Shown: positions 41,136 to 50,319 of the stretch, in pieces | Numbering within the stretch: the first letter of the stretch is position 1 | Layout: each line of letters starts with the position of its first letter | NCBI GenBank assembly: GCA_016709385.1 | Contig: JADJMW010000001.1 | Coordinates: forward strand, 248,001-312,000 | Origin: Candidatus Rubrivivax defluviihabitans | Lineage (GTDB): Bacteria; Pseudomonadota; Gammaproteobacteria; Burkholderiales; Burkholderiaceae_C | Reading direction: 5' to 3' | DNA: 64,000 nucleotides | Position numbers and translations under genes: made by a program | Notes under the pieces: generated by a model | What the model was told of the DNA's origin: nothing | Database searches by the model: none | Seen by the model: only the letters and a program-made list of their open reading frames with translations

Positions 41136-41458
41136 CGGCCCACGTCGGGCGCCAGCAGCAGCCGTTCGACGACGCGCCCCCGCTTCAGGTGCACGTCCAC
41201 GATCTCGTCGATGTCGCTCGCGTCGACATAGGTGTACCAGGTGCCCTCGGGGTAGACCACCGCCACCGGCCCGCCGGCGCAGCGGTCCAGGCAGCCGGCC
41301 TTGTTGACGCGCACGCCGCCCGGGCCGGCCAGATCCTCGGCCTTGACGCGGGTCTTGCAGTGGTCGAAGGCGGCCTGGGCGCCCTGGCTGGCGCAGCAGG
41401 CCTCGCCATTCGTGCGTTCGTTGAGGCAGAAGAACAGATGGTGCTTGTAGTAACTCAT
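41132..41458 (-). CDS. Thioredoxin-like [2Fe-2S] ferredoxin
   Basis: 108 residues. Four cysteines in the thin-ferredoxin pattern: LFFCLNERTNGEACCASQG, then after about 35 residues VNKAGCLDRCAGGPVAVVYP. The fold is thioredoxin-like, as in Aquifex and Azotobacter shethna-type ferredoxins. A cytoplasmic electron carrier, partner unknown. The gene pair with an alpha/beta hydrolase recurs in Burkholderiales. Confidence 0.88.
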   Translation of the reverse strand: MSYYKHHLFFCLNERTNGEACCASQGAQAAFDHCKTRVKAEDLAGPGGVRVNKAGCLDRCAGGPVAVVYPEGTWYTYVDASDIDEIVDVHLKRGRVVERLLLAPDVGR

Positions 41459-41503
41459 GCTCGGGATTGTAGGCAGCGGCTGCGCACGGCCTGTATCGGG
41501 CGC

Positions 41504-42628
41504 TCACCGGCGATGGCCCAGCCGCGACAGCATCCAGACCATCGCCGCGTACGGCCACAGCCAGCCCACCCACTGCGCCAGGCCATGGAAGCGCACGAAC
41601 TGGCCTTGCTCCCAGGCCTTCAGGCTCTGCGCGAAATACGGGTCGCCGGGCGCCTGTGCCACGCCGACCACCAAGCCCGTGACCACCATCAGTCCCACGC
41701 CGGCCACCAGCCGCGTGGGCAGCAGCGCCAGCACCCCGGCCAGCACCAGGCCGAAGGCCAGGCCGGGCAGGGTGGCCGGTGTCAGCCAGGCCAGTGCGTG
41801 CGCGGGGCCGTAGTTGAGCAGCGTGGACAGCGTCATGCCGCCGAAGCCCAGCGCGCAGGCACCTGCCGCCATGACCAACCGGCGCCAGCCGGGTGCCATG
41901 ACGGCGTAGGCCAGCAGGCAGGGCGTGAGCAAGCCGCAGGCGACGATCAGCGCCTCGGCCAGCGGTCGCAGCGGTGTGGCCGCTGGCGCCGGCGCGGCCA
42001 GCAGCGTGTGGGCGGTTTCGGCCCAGGGCACGTCCTGCAGCCAGCCGGCCAGGATTTCGCGCAGGCGCTCGCCCACCTGGCCCAGACCGAAGGGCAGCGG
42101 TGCCGGAAACAGCAGTGCCACCGGCCACAACGCCAGCAGCGCCAGCGCGCCGGCGCTGTCGCGCGCGAACCAGCGTTCGCGCAGCGCATGCCAGCGGTCC
42201 GCCAGCCCCAGGGAGTGCCCCATCCAGGCCAGCAGCGCGCCGCCCAGTGCACCCGCCACGTTCAAGGCCATGTCCTTGAGCGAAGGGTGGCGGCCCACCA
42301 CGAAGTGCTGCAACACCTCCATGGCGTAGGACAGCAGCGCCGGCGCGCCCAGCGCCAGCAGCAGCGATGGCAGCGTGTGAACGCCGCTGCGCCGCGCCGC
42401 GATCAGCAGCAGCGCGCCCAGCGGCAGGTAGCCGAGCAGGTTGAAGGCGCTGTCGACATCGTCGCGCCAGGGCGGCCAGACCAGCGCCGTCATGGTGGTC
42501 AGCGTCTGTCCCGGCGGCCAGCGCCAGCCGGTGAAGGGGTACAGGCTGGCGTAGACCACCAGCACCGCGTAGGCCAGCGCCAGCGGTGCGGCCGAACTCC
42601 GATGGCGCAGGGCGGCCATCGTCGGCAT
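41504..42628 (-). CDS. VanZ-family membrane protein
   Basis: 374 residues from the ATG at 42628. About nine helices; the first 130 residues form the VanZ-like domain (YASLYPFTGWRWPP, DDVDSAFNLLGYLPLGALLL, QHFVVGRHPSLKDMALNVAGA). VanZ itself confers low-level teicoplanin resistance by an unknown mechanism; most homologues have no assigned role. The ATG overlaps the stop of the hemJ remnant (TGATG-like), so it is read from the same transcript. Confidence 0.82.
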   Translation of the reverse strand: MPTMAALRHRSSAAPLALAYAVLVVYASLYPFTGWRWPPGQTLTTMTALVWPPWRDDVDSAFNLLGYLPLGALLLIAARRSGVHTLPSLLLALGAPALLSYAMEVLQHFVVGRHPSLKDMALNVAGALGGALLAWMGHSLGLADRWHALRERWFARDSAGALALLALWPVALLFPAPLPFGLGQVGERLREILAGWLQDVPWAETAHTLLAAPAPAATPLRPLAEALIVACGLLTPCLLAYAVMAPGWRRLVMAAGACALGFGGMTLSTLLNYGPAHALAWLTPATLPGLAFGLVLAGVLALLPTRLVAGVGLMVVTGLVVGVAQAPGDPYFAQSLKAWEQGQFVRFHGLAQWVGWLWPYAAMVWMLSRLGHRR

Positions 42629-42789
42629 CAGAAGGGCTTGACCACCACCAGCGCAGGGGCCAGCTTGGCGTGCACCCAGCCGCTGTCGCCGCCCACGCCG
42701 CAGCCGAGCCACAAGCAGAACAGGCCCGCGAACCAACTCGCGACGAAGACGATGTGGAAGGCCTTGATCCAGAGGGTCGCGCTGCTCAT
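42628..42789 (-). pseudogene. hemJ-like remnant, internally deleted (53 codons)
   Basis: The 53-residue frame begins MSSATLWIKAFHIVFVASW and continues FAGLF, which is the first helix of HemJ/UPF0093 (protoporphyrinogen oxidase, normally about 140 residues). It then jumps to LWLGCGVGGDSGWVHAKL, which matches the mid-protein segment, and ends ALVVVKPF, the usual HemJ C terminus. The intervening about 40 and 45 residues are gone, both in frame. The heme-ligand His of helix 1 remains, but most of the four-helix core is absent, so it is probably non-functional. It lies next to hemB, fitting a heme-gene origin. Confidence 0.7.
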
Positions 42790-42825
42790 CGCGCCGCATT
42801 ATCGCGAGGCTCTCCGCCGGGCAAG

Positions 42826-42854
42826 AAAAAAGGCCCCGGCGTGAAGCCGGGGCC
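42826..42854 (-). terminator. Rho-independent terminator upstream of the hemJ remnant
   Basis: Nine-pair perfect stem GGCCCCGGC (42832-42840) and GCCGGGGCC (42846-42854) with a 5 nt loop, followed on the minus strand by six T (42831-42826). It ends a leftward transcript that starts in the hemJ-hemB intergenic region. Confidence 0.8.
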
Positions 42855-42925
42855 TGCAAGCCTTATCGCTGTCATCACGCTAAGGCACCTGCTCAGGGAG
42901 GAAAAGCAGGGAATGACAGCCTCGC
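42855..42925 (-). ncRNA. Probable structured RNA or leader ending at the terminator
   Basis: On the minus strand, a perfect 8 bp stem (42913-42920 with 42868-42875) encloses a perfect 6 bp stem (42905-42910 with 42888-42893). A competing or pseudoknotted 6 bp pairing joins TAAGGC/GCCTTA (42881-42886 with 42860-42865). All precede a strong terminator. No gene is encoded. It may be a small RNA or an attenuator for the downstream hemJ/vanZ transcript; it matches no family recognised here. The 5' end is a guess. Confidence 0.45.
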
Positions 42926-42950
42926 AGCTATCATTCGCCGGCCACTTTAG

Positions 42951-44029
<1,079 letters not shown>

Positions 44030-44030
<1 letters not shown>

Positions 44031-45130
44031 TGCGCATCTTCCACGTCAGCGGCGAGCAGTTCACCGAACTCCACGCGCTGCCCGAGAGCCTGCCCGCGAC
44101 CGGCTTCCTGTGGCTGGGCACCTCGCGCCGGGTCTTCGAGCTGCGCAGCGCGGAGGTGCAGGCCGCGCTGCAGCGCTGGGGCGCCGGCCAGCTGGTCGAC
44201 CTGCATGTCTCCGACCTGCTGAACAACCAGCTGCCCAGCCACTTCGACTACACCTCGTGGTACGACCTGATGGTGTTCCGCCGCCTGGCGGCCGGGGCCG
44301 GCAGCCAGGATCTGTTCGTCGACGACCGCCACGGCACGCTGGCCTCGGCCAAGCGCGCGCTGGACGCCATCGACACCAGCCCGGTGGGCTTTGCCGTCTT
44401 CGATCGCGTACTCGTCACCGTGCACCCCACCGACTGCGCGGTGCGCGACTATTTCGCCCAGCGCTATCTGTCGCTCGGCACGGCAGCGGAAAGCCGCGGC
44501 GCGTCACGCCTGCCGAGCAACCCGCCGGACCTGATGCTGCGCATGGTCAACCACATGATCGACAGCTACCTGGACCTGCGGCGCCTGCTCACCCGGCAGC
44601 TCGGCACGCTGCAGCAGGAATTGCTGGACCCGCGCAGCCGCTTCAACGACTGGCAGGTGCTGCTGGACAGCCGCAACGCGCTGAACATGCTGGAAGACAC
44701 CTGCGAGGACCAGCGCAGCGCGCTGCAGGAGTGGATCGACGCGCTGGACGAATGGCCCGAGGAGACCGACAAGCAGGCACGGCGCGAACGAGAATTGCTG
44801 CGCGTGCGCTCGCGCGACGCGCTCGAACACGTGGAACGCGTGCTGGGCCACGTGCGCCGCCTGGAGCAGAGCGCCGAGACCGCGGTGCAGATGCACTTCT
44901 CGGCGCTGGGCCACCGCACCAACGACATCATGCGCACGCTGACGGTGCTGACGGCCGTCTTCCTGCCGCTGAACCTGATCACCGGCTTCTTCGGCATGAA
45001 CTTCGACTTCCTGCCGCTGATCCACACCGCCGACGGCTTCTGGTTCGCCTTCTGGGCCATGGTGATGGTCGGCGCGGGGCTGGTGGCCTATTTCTGGCGC
45101 AAACGCTATCTGGGCCGCGGCCACCCCTGA
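44030..45130 (+). CDS. corA: CorA-family divalent cation transporter
   Basis: 366 residues. A large cytoplasmic N-terminal domain with a long helical stretch (about 160-300), then two membrane helices at the C terminus; the first ends in the signature FFGMNFDFLP (GMN). It forms a pentameric Mg2+ (or Co2+/Ni2+) channel. The ATG overlaps the hemB stop (TGATG), an operon that could supply Mg2+ to the Mg-type HemB, which is speculation. Basic C terminus FWRKRYLGRGHP is typical. Confidence 0.88.
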
Positions 45131-45168
45131 AGTCACCACCGGCCCATCCGCAGTCTCGTCCCTGGTGC

Positions 45169-45187
45169 CGTGGCGCCAATCGCCACG
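45169..45187. repeat. Hairpin between convergent corA and amiC
   Basis: Perfect 7 bp arms CGTGGCG (45169-45175) and CGCCACG (45181-45187) with loop CCAAT. No T tract follows, so it is not a classical terminator. Confidence 0.5.
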
Positions 45188-45190
45188 ACC

Positions 45191-45269
45191 GGCGCTGAAG
45201 CGCTTTCGCTACAACGGGCGCTGAAGCGCTTTCGCTACAACGGGCGCTGTCGCGCTCTTCGCTACAACT
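45191..45269. repeat. Tandem REP-like repeats reaching into the amiC stop codon
   Basis: Two identical 26 nt units (45191-45216 and 45217-45242) and a third diverged 27 nt unit (45243-45269). Each of the first two carries the hairpin GCGCT-GA-AGCGC and ends GCTACAAC. The third unit contains the amiC stop codon (45262-45264), so the last codons of amiC are repeat-derived. Confidence 0.75.
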
Positions 45270-46662
45270 GGCGCTGACGCGCCAGGGGCGGGTTCTTCGC
45301 GAAATAGCGCCTGATGCCCGTGGCCAAGGCGTCGACCAGCCTGGCGCGGTAGGCCGGGTCGCGCAACTGCGCCTCCTCTTCCGGGTTGGAGATGAACGCC
45401 GTCTCGACCAGGATGCTGGGGATGTCGGGTGCCTTGAGCACCGCGAACCCGGCTTGTTCCACCTGCCTCTTGTGCAGCCGTCCGACACGGCCCATGCGCG
45501 ACAGCACTTCGTTGCCGAGCTTGAGGCTGTCCTTGATCTGCGCCGTGGTGCTCATGTCGAGCATGGCGCGCAGCAACTGCGGGTCCTTCACTTGCGCCAC
45601 GTTGACGCCACCCACCTGGTCGGCCGAATTCTCGCGCGCCGCCATCCAGCGCGCGGCCGTGCTCGTGGCGCCCTTGTCGGACAGCGCAAAGACGCTTGCG
45701 CCACGCGCCTCGCTCCGCATGAAGGCGTCGGCGTGGATGCTCACGAAGAGATCGGCCTGCACGCGCCGCGCCTTGCGCACGCGCTCGTGCAGCGGCACGA
45801 AATAGTCGGCGTCGCGCGTGAGCAGGGTGCGCGTGTTGGGCATCGCGTCCAGGCGGTCGCGCAACTGCAGCGCCACGGCGAGCACCACGTCCTTCTCGCG
45901 CAAGCCGGTGGGGCCGATGGCGCCGGGATCCTCGCCGCCGTGGCCGGGGTCGATGGCCACGATGACCAGGCGGTCGACCTCGCGGCGTTCGGCGGCGGTG
46001 GCCGGCGGCGCCGAAGGCTGCGGCGCCGGCGTGGACAGCGCCACGGGTGGCGGCGCCGGCGCGGCCGGCAGTGCGGGTGCGGCTGCCGATGCGGATTCAG
46101 AGGCCGATGCCGGCGGCGGCAGGTCGATGCGCGCGATGAGCTCGCCCAGCGCGTCCTGCACCGCCCGTGCGGCGGCGGTCTCGGCGGCTTCCTTGTCGCG
46201 GATCAGCGCCAACAGCGGGTCGACCGCCTGCACCGGGTAGAGGTCGAACACCAGCCGGAAGCGATAGGCCGCCACCGGCAGCAGCGTGAACTGGTCCGGG
46301 CGTACCGCCTGCTTCAGGTCGAACACCAGCCGCACCACGCGCGGCTGGAACTGGCCCACGCGCACGCCGGCGATGTAGGGGTCGTCGGGCTGCACCTGGC
46401 CCACCAGTTCGCGCAGCGCGGCCTTGAGTTCCAGGCCGTCGATGTCGACGACCAGCCGCTCGGGCGCCGGCACCATGAGATGCGTGGCCGTCAGCGGCGC
46501 GTCGGATTCGATCGTGATGCGCGTGTAGTCCTGCGCCGGCCACACGCGCACGGCCACGATGGTGGCGCCGGCCGCGCCCAGCGCCAGTTGCGGCGCGCCC
46601 AGCAGCAGCACGGCGCGGCCCAGGGTGCGCAGCGCGCGGCGGCGCTCGGGCGTCGCCGTCAT
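45262..46662 (-). CDS. amiC: N-acetylmuramoyl-L-alanine amidase (AmiC type)
   Basis: 466 residues. A twin-Arg-like leader (ERRRALRTLGRAVLLLGAP), an AMIN domain for septal/peptidoglycan targeting (about 30-150), an Ala/Pro linker and an amidase_3 catalytic domain. Zn ligands: His in IDPGHGGEDPGAIGP, Glu in GLREKDVVL, His in FVSIHADAF; catalytic Glu in ILVETAFISNPEEE. Cleaves the MurNAc-L-Ala bond during daughter-cell separation. ATG overlaps the tsaE stop (ATGA). The last four residues RQRQ/L derive from the repeat patch. Confidence 0.93.
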   Translation of the reverse strand: MTATPERRRALRTLGRAVLLLGAPQLALGAAGATIVAVRVWPAQDYTRITIESDAPLTATHLMVPAPERLVVDIDGLELKAALRELVGQVQPDDPYIAGVRVGQFQPRVVRLVFDLKQAVRPDQFTLLPVAAYRFRLVFDLYPVQAVDPLLALIRDKEAAETAAARAVQDALGELIARIDLPPPASASESASAAAPALPAAPAPPPVALSTPAPQPSAPPATAAERREVDRLVIVAIDPGHGGEDPGAIGPTGLREKDVVLAVALQLRDRLDAMPNTRTLLTRDADYFVPLHERVRKARRVQADLFVSIHADAFMRSEARGASVFALSDKGATSTAARWMAARENSADQVGGVNVAQVKDPQLLRAMLDMSTTAQIKDSLKLGNEVLSRMGRVGRLHKRQVEQAGFAVLKAPDIPSILVETAFISNPEEEAQLRDPAYRARLVDALATGIRRYFAKNPPLARQRQL

Positions 46663-47138
46663 GCCAGCAACTCCCGGCCACGCGCCGTGCCGGCCTCGGC
46701 GCGTACCCGGCGCGCGCCGTCGTCCAGCGGCTCGATGTGCAGGAGCAGGTCGGGCGGCGGCAGCATGCCGGCGGCTTTCTCGGGCCACTCGGCGAGCTTG
46801 AGCCCCGGCGCCGCGAAGATGTCGCGGAAGCCGGCGTCGGCCCATTCGCGCGGGTCGTCGAAACGGTAGAAGTCGAAATGCGAGATCGCCAGCCCTGGCA
46901 GGGCATGCGGCTCGAGCACGGCGTAGGTGGGGCTCTTGATGCGGCCCGCCACGCCCAGCGCGCGCAGCAGGTGGCGCACGAAGGTGGTCTTGCCGGCGCC
47001 CAGCGGGCCGCGCAGTTCGATGAAGGCGTCGACCAGGGCCGCGTGTTGCGCCAGCGTGGCCGCAAAAGCCGCACAGGTCGCTTCGTCGGGCCAGTGCAGG
47101 GTGCGGGTTTCTAGAATCGGCGCATGCGCGGTCGGCAT
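46659..47138 (-). CDS. tsaE: tRNA threonylcarbamoyladenosine biosynthesis ATPase TsaE
   Basis: 159 residues. P-loop LRGPLGAGKTTFVRHLLRAL, switch-like RIKSPTYAVLEPH and Walker B-like ISHFDFYRFDDPREW, then LKLAEWPEKAAGMLP. TsaE powers the TsaB-TsaD-TsaE complex that makes t6A37 in ANN-decoding tRNAs. The ATG at 47138 lies within the divergent queG gene, so the two 5' ends overlap by 15 nt. Coupled to amiC, as in many proteobacteria. Confidence 0.93.
   Translation of the reverse strand: MPTAHAPILETRTLHWPDEATCAAFAATLAQHAALVDAFIELRGPLGAGKTTFVRHLLRALGVAGRIKSPTYAVLEPHALPGLAISHFDFYRFDDPREWADAGFRDIFAAPGLKLAEWPEKAAGMLPPPDLLLHIEPLDDGARRVRAEAGTARGRELLA
47112..47117 (+). promoter_or_regulatory. -10-like element placing the queG transcript start at its ATG
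   Basis: TAGAAT lies 6 nt before the queG ATG, so initiation at the usual distance would give a leaderless mRNA. No good -35 element is visible, so support is modest. Confidence 0.4.
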
Positions 47139-48212
47139 CAGTGGGAAGGGCAGGCGCTGCTGCAGCAGCTGCGGGGGTGGGCGCGTGAGCTGGGATTCTC
47201 CCAGATCGGTGTGTCCGACGTCGATCTGCGCAGCGCCGAAAAGGGCTTGCTCGACTGGCTGGCCGCCGGTTTTCACGGCGGCATGGGCTACATGGCCGCG
47301 CATGGACGGAAACGCGCGCGGCCGGCCGAGCTGGTGCCGGGCACGGTGCGCGTGATCAGCGCGCGCATGGACTATCTGCCGCGCGAAGCGGGCGACGCTT
47401 GGGTGGCCTCCGAAAGGGCGGCGCTGCACGAAGCGCAGCGCGCCGTGATTTCGGTCTATGCACGCGGCCGCGACTACCACAAGGTGCTGCGTTCGCGGCT
47501 GCAGAAGCTGGCCGAGCGGCTGGCCGAAGAGGTCGGCCCCTTCGGCCACCGCGTCTTCACCGACTCGGCGCCGGTACTCGAAGTGGAACTGGCCACGCGC
47601 GCCGGCCTGGGCTGGCGCGGCAAGCATACGCTGGCGCTGGCGCGCGACGCCGGCTCGACCTTCTTCCTCGGCGAGATCTTCGTCGACCTGGCCTTGCCCG
47701 TCGACGCCCCGGCCAGCGGCCATTGCGGCAGCTGCAGCGCGTGCCTCCTGGCCTGCCCCACGCAGGCGATCGTGGCGCCTTACCGGCTGGACGCGCGGCG
47801 CTGCATCAGCTACCTGACCATCGAACATGCAGGCCCGATCGCGCCCGCATTGCGGCCGCTGATCGGCAACCGCATCTACGGCTGCGACGACTGCCAGCTG
47901 GCCTGCCCGTGGAACAAATTTGCGCAGCGCAGCCCGCTGCCCGACTTCGACGAACGCGAGGGCCTGGGCCATGCCACGCTGCTGGCGCTGTGGGCCTGGT
48001 CCGAGGCCGACTTCCTGCGCCGCACCGAAGGCAGTGCCATCCGCCGTATCGGCTGGGCGCGCTGGCGGCGCAACCTGGCCGTGGCGCTGGGCAATGCCTG
48101 GCGCGACAGTGGGGAGCCTGCGCTTGCACAAGTGCTGGCGGCCGCGCGCGATGCGGCCGATACGATGGTGGCCGAACACATCGACTGGGCCTTGGCCCAG
48201 CGCGCGCCTTGA
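47124..48212 (+). CDS. queG: Epoxyqueuosine reductase
   Basis: 362 residues. Cobalamin- and Fe-S-dependent reduction of epoxyqueuosine to queuosine in tRNA. ARELGFSQIGVSDVDL at the start, YARGRDYHKVLRSRLQKLAE, the catalytic-Asp region FTDSAPVLEVELA, then two [4Fe-4S] clusters: CGSCSACLLACPTQAIV and CDDCQLACPWNKFAQ with a further Cys at CISYLTIE. A HEAT-like C terminus closes it. No start exists between 47124 and the conserved helix, so the overlap with tsaE is probably real. Confidence 0.94.
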   Translation: MRGRHQWEGQALLQQLRGWARELGFSQIGVSDVDLRSAEKGLLDWLAAGFHGGMGYMAAHGRKRARPAELVPGTVRVISARMDYLPREAGDAWVASERAALHEAQRAVISVYARGRDYHKVLRSRLQKLAERLAEEVGPFGHRVFTDSAPVLEVELATRAGLGWRGKHTLALARDAGSTFFLGEIFVDLALPVDAPASGHCGSCSACLLACPTQAIVAPYRLDARRCISYLTIEHAGPIAPALRPLIGNRIYGCDDCQLACPWNKFAQRSPLPDFDEREGLGHATLLALWAWSEADFLRRTEGSAIRRIGWARWRRNLAVALGNAWRDSGEPALAQVLAAARDAADTMVAEHIDWALAQRAP

Positions 48213-48213
48213 C

Positions 48214-49119
48214 TCACCCCGACAGCGCACGCCACAGGACCAGCCAGGCCGGCAGCGCCACCATGCCGATCAGCGTGGACAAGGTCACCAGGCCGGCGGT
48301 GTAGGGGCCGTTGCCGCCCATGCGGGCCGCCAGCACATAGGCGCTGGACGCGGTGGGCATGGCCGCGAAGGCCATCAGCACCGCCTGCTGTCCCCGCGGC
48401 AGTGTGGTGGCCAGGATCAGCGCCAATGCCGCGGCAGGCATCAGCGCGTGGCGGATCGACATCAGCGCCGCGGCCAGCCTCGGGCCTTCGCGCAGGGCGC
48501 CGAACTGCAGCCCGGCACCCACGGCCATCAGCCCCAGCGGCAACGCCGCCGCACCCATGCGGGCCAGCGTCACGTCGGCCAGCGCGGGCAGCCGCACGCC
48601 GAGCAGGTTGCACAACAGGCCGGACACGGTGGCCAGGATCAGCGGGTTGCGCGCCAGCTCGCGCAGGTAACCCTGGCCGCCGTGGCGCGCCAGCGGCCAC
48701 ACCGCGGCCACGTTGCACAAGGGGATGCACACCGACATGATGAGCGCCATCCAGGCGACGCCGGGCGTGCCCTCCAGCCGCTCGGCCATGGCCAGCGCGA
48801 CGTAGGAATTGAAGCGGAAGGCGGTCTGCGCGCCCGAGGCGTGCAGCCGCGTATCCACGCCCGGCCAGGCCTGCAGTGCGTAGGCCGCCGCCACGCCCAC
48901 CAGCACCACCGCCAGCCCGCCCGCGGCCAGCGGCAGGGCGCTGCCCGGCGCCAGCGGATAGCGCAGGATGGCATTGAACAGCAGTGCCGGAAAGAGCACG
49001 TAGTACACCAGCCGCTCGGCGCCGTCCCACACCGGCCGGTTCAACGGCGTGTGGCGGCAGATCAGCCAGCCGAGCACGATGAGCGCGAAGTCGGGCAGCA
49101 GCAGCAAGGCGTCGGACAT
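48214..49119 (-). CDS. AEC-family transporter
   Basis: 301 residues, ten predicted helices in two bundles of five. FALIVLGWLICRHTPLNRPV at the start and LARNPLILATVSGLLCNLLG at the mid-protein junction are typical of AEC (auxin efflux carrier) permeases, which in bacteria carry malate, malonate or similar acids. The substrate is unknown. It converges on queG with one base between stop codons and diverges from xerD. Confidence 0.85.
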   Translation of the reverse strand: MSDALLLLPDFALIVLGWLICRHTPLNRPVWDGAERLVYYVLFPALLFNAILRYPLAPGSALPLAAGGLAVVLVGVAAAYALQAWPGVDTRLHASGAQTAFRFNSYVALAMAERLEGTPGVAWMALIMSVCIPLCNVAAVWPLARHGGQGYLRELARNPLILATVSGLLCNLLGVRLPALADVTLARMGAAALPLGLMAVGAGLQFGALREGPRLAAALMSIRHALMPAAALALILATTLPRGQQAVLMAFAAMPTASSAYVLAARMGGNGPYTAGLVTLSTLIGMVALPAWLVLWRALSG

Positions 49120-49229
49120 GGGCCGCTAGTATCGTGGACGTCTCGCGGCGCCCCGAGGGGCGCGGTGTCCCGGAGGCGCCGCCGCGGCCCCGCACCGTGC
49201 TCCCTTTGTCTGCGCATCCCAAGGAGACC

Positions 49230-50147
49230 ATGTCCGCGCCGCACCCGCCATGCCACACGGCCAGCCAGGCCTCGATCGACCGTTTCATCGACGCGCTGTG
49301 GCTCGAGGACGGATTGGCGCCGCTGACGCTGGCCGCCTACCGGCGCGACCTGGGCCTGTATGCCGCCTGGCTGCAGCAGACGGCGCGCAAGGCGCTGGAC
49401 GAGACCAGCGAAGCCGACCTGCTGGGTTTTGCCGCCCAGCGCCACGCTGCCACGCGCGCCACCACGGCAAACCGGCGGCTCACGGTGTTCAAGCGCTATT
49501 TCCGCTGGGCCGTGCGCGAGCGCCTGGTGGCGGCCGATCCCACGCTCAAGCTGCTGGCCGCACGGCAGCCGCTGCGCGTGCCCAAGACGCTCAGCGAGGC
49601 CCAGGTCGAGGCGCTGCTGGCCGCGCCCGACACCGCCACGCCGCTGGGCCTGCGCGACCGCACCATGATCGAGCTCATGTACGCCAGCGGCCTGCGTGTG
49701 AGCGAACTGGTGACGCTGAAGACCGTGCACCTGGGGCTGGACGAAGGCGTGCTGCGCGTCACCGGCAAGGGCTCGCGCGAGCGCCTGGTGCCGTTCGGCG
49801 CCGAGGCGCACGAATGGCTGCGCCGCTACTTCAGCGCAGCCCGCGGCGTCATCCTGGGCAGGCGCGCCAGCGTCTCGCTCTTCGTGACGGTGCGCGGTGC
49901 GGCCATGACGAGGCAGATGTTCTGGCGCCTCGTCAAGCGCTACGCCGTGGCGGCCGGCATCACCGCACCTCTGTCGCCGCACACGCTGCGCCATGCCTTC
50001 GCCACGCACCTGCTCAACCACGGCGCGGACCTGCGTGCGGTGCAGATGCTGCTGGGCCATGCCGACATCGGCACGACCACGATCTACACCCACGTGGCGC
50101 GAGAGCGGCTGCGGCAGCTGCACGCGGCCCACCACCCGCGCGGCTGA
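49230..50147 (+). CDS. xerD: Tyrosine recombinase XerD
   Basis: 305 residues from the ATG at 49230, preceded by AAGGAG. N-terminal SAM-like core-binding domain (IDRFIDALWLEDGLAPLTLA), then the catalytic domain with all active residues: Arg 156 (ASGLRVSEL), Lys 180 (GKGSRER), His 251 and Arg 254 (PHTLRHAF), His 277 (LLGHADIG) and nucleophile Tyr 286 (TTIYTHV). Resolves chromosome dimers at dif with XerC. The length and context fit the housekeeping enzyme, not an integrase of a mobile element. Confidence 0.93.
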   Translation: MSAPHPPCHTASQASIDRFIDALWLEDGLAPLTLAAYRRDLGLYAAWLQQTARKALDETSEADLLGFAAQRHAATRATTANRRLTVFKRYFRWAVRERLVAADPTLKLLAARQPLRVPKTLSEAQVEALLAAPDTATPLGLRDRTMIELMYASGLRVSELVTLKTVHLGLDEGVLRVTGKGSRERLVPFGAEAHEWLRRYFSAARGVILGRRASVSLFVTVRGAAMTRQMFWRLVKRYAVAAGITAPLSPHTLRHAFATHLLNHGADLRAVQMLLGHADIGTTTIYTHVARERLRQLHAAHHPRG

Positions 50148-50319
50148 GCGGCGGCACGGGTCCTGGCCCGTCTCTCGGCGCTCGGCGGTCGATCTGCCGG
50201 CGGCCGATCACCGCGCGCGCCGCCGCTTTTTTGCAGGCCCGTCATCGAAGCGTGGCCGCCGCCCTGTATGCTGCCGGTCGACCTCGCATCGTGCGGTCGT
50301 GATTCGGAGCCTGCCTGCC

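Noticed and set aside
49230..50147. Integrase of a mobile element
   Set aside because: The protein has the XerD length and motifs, and there is no tRNA, attachment-site duplication or phage gene around it.
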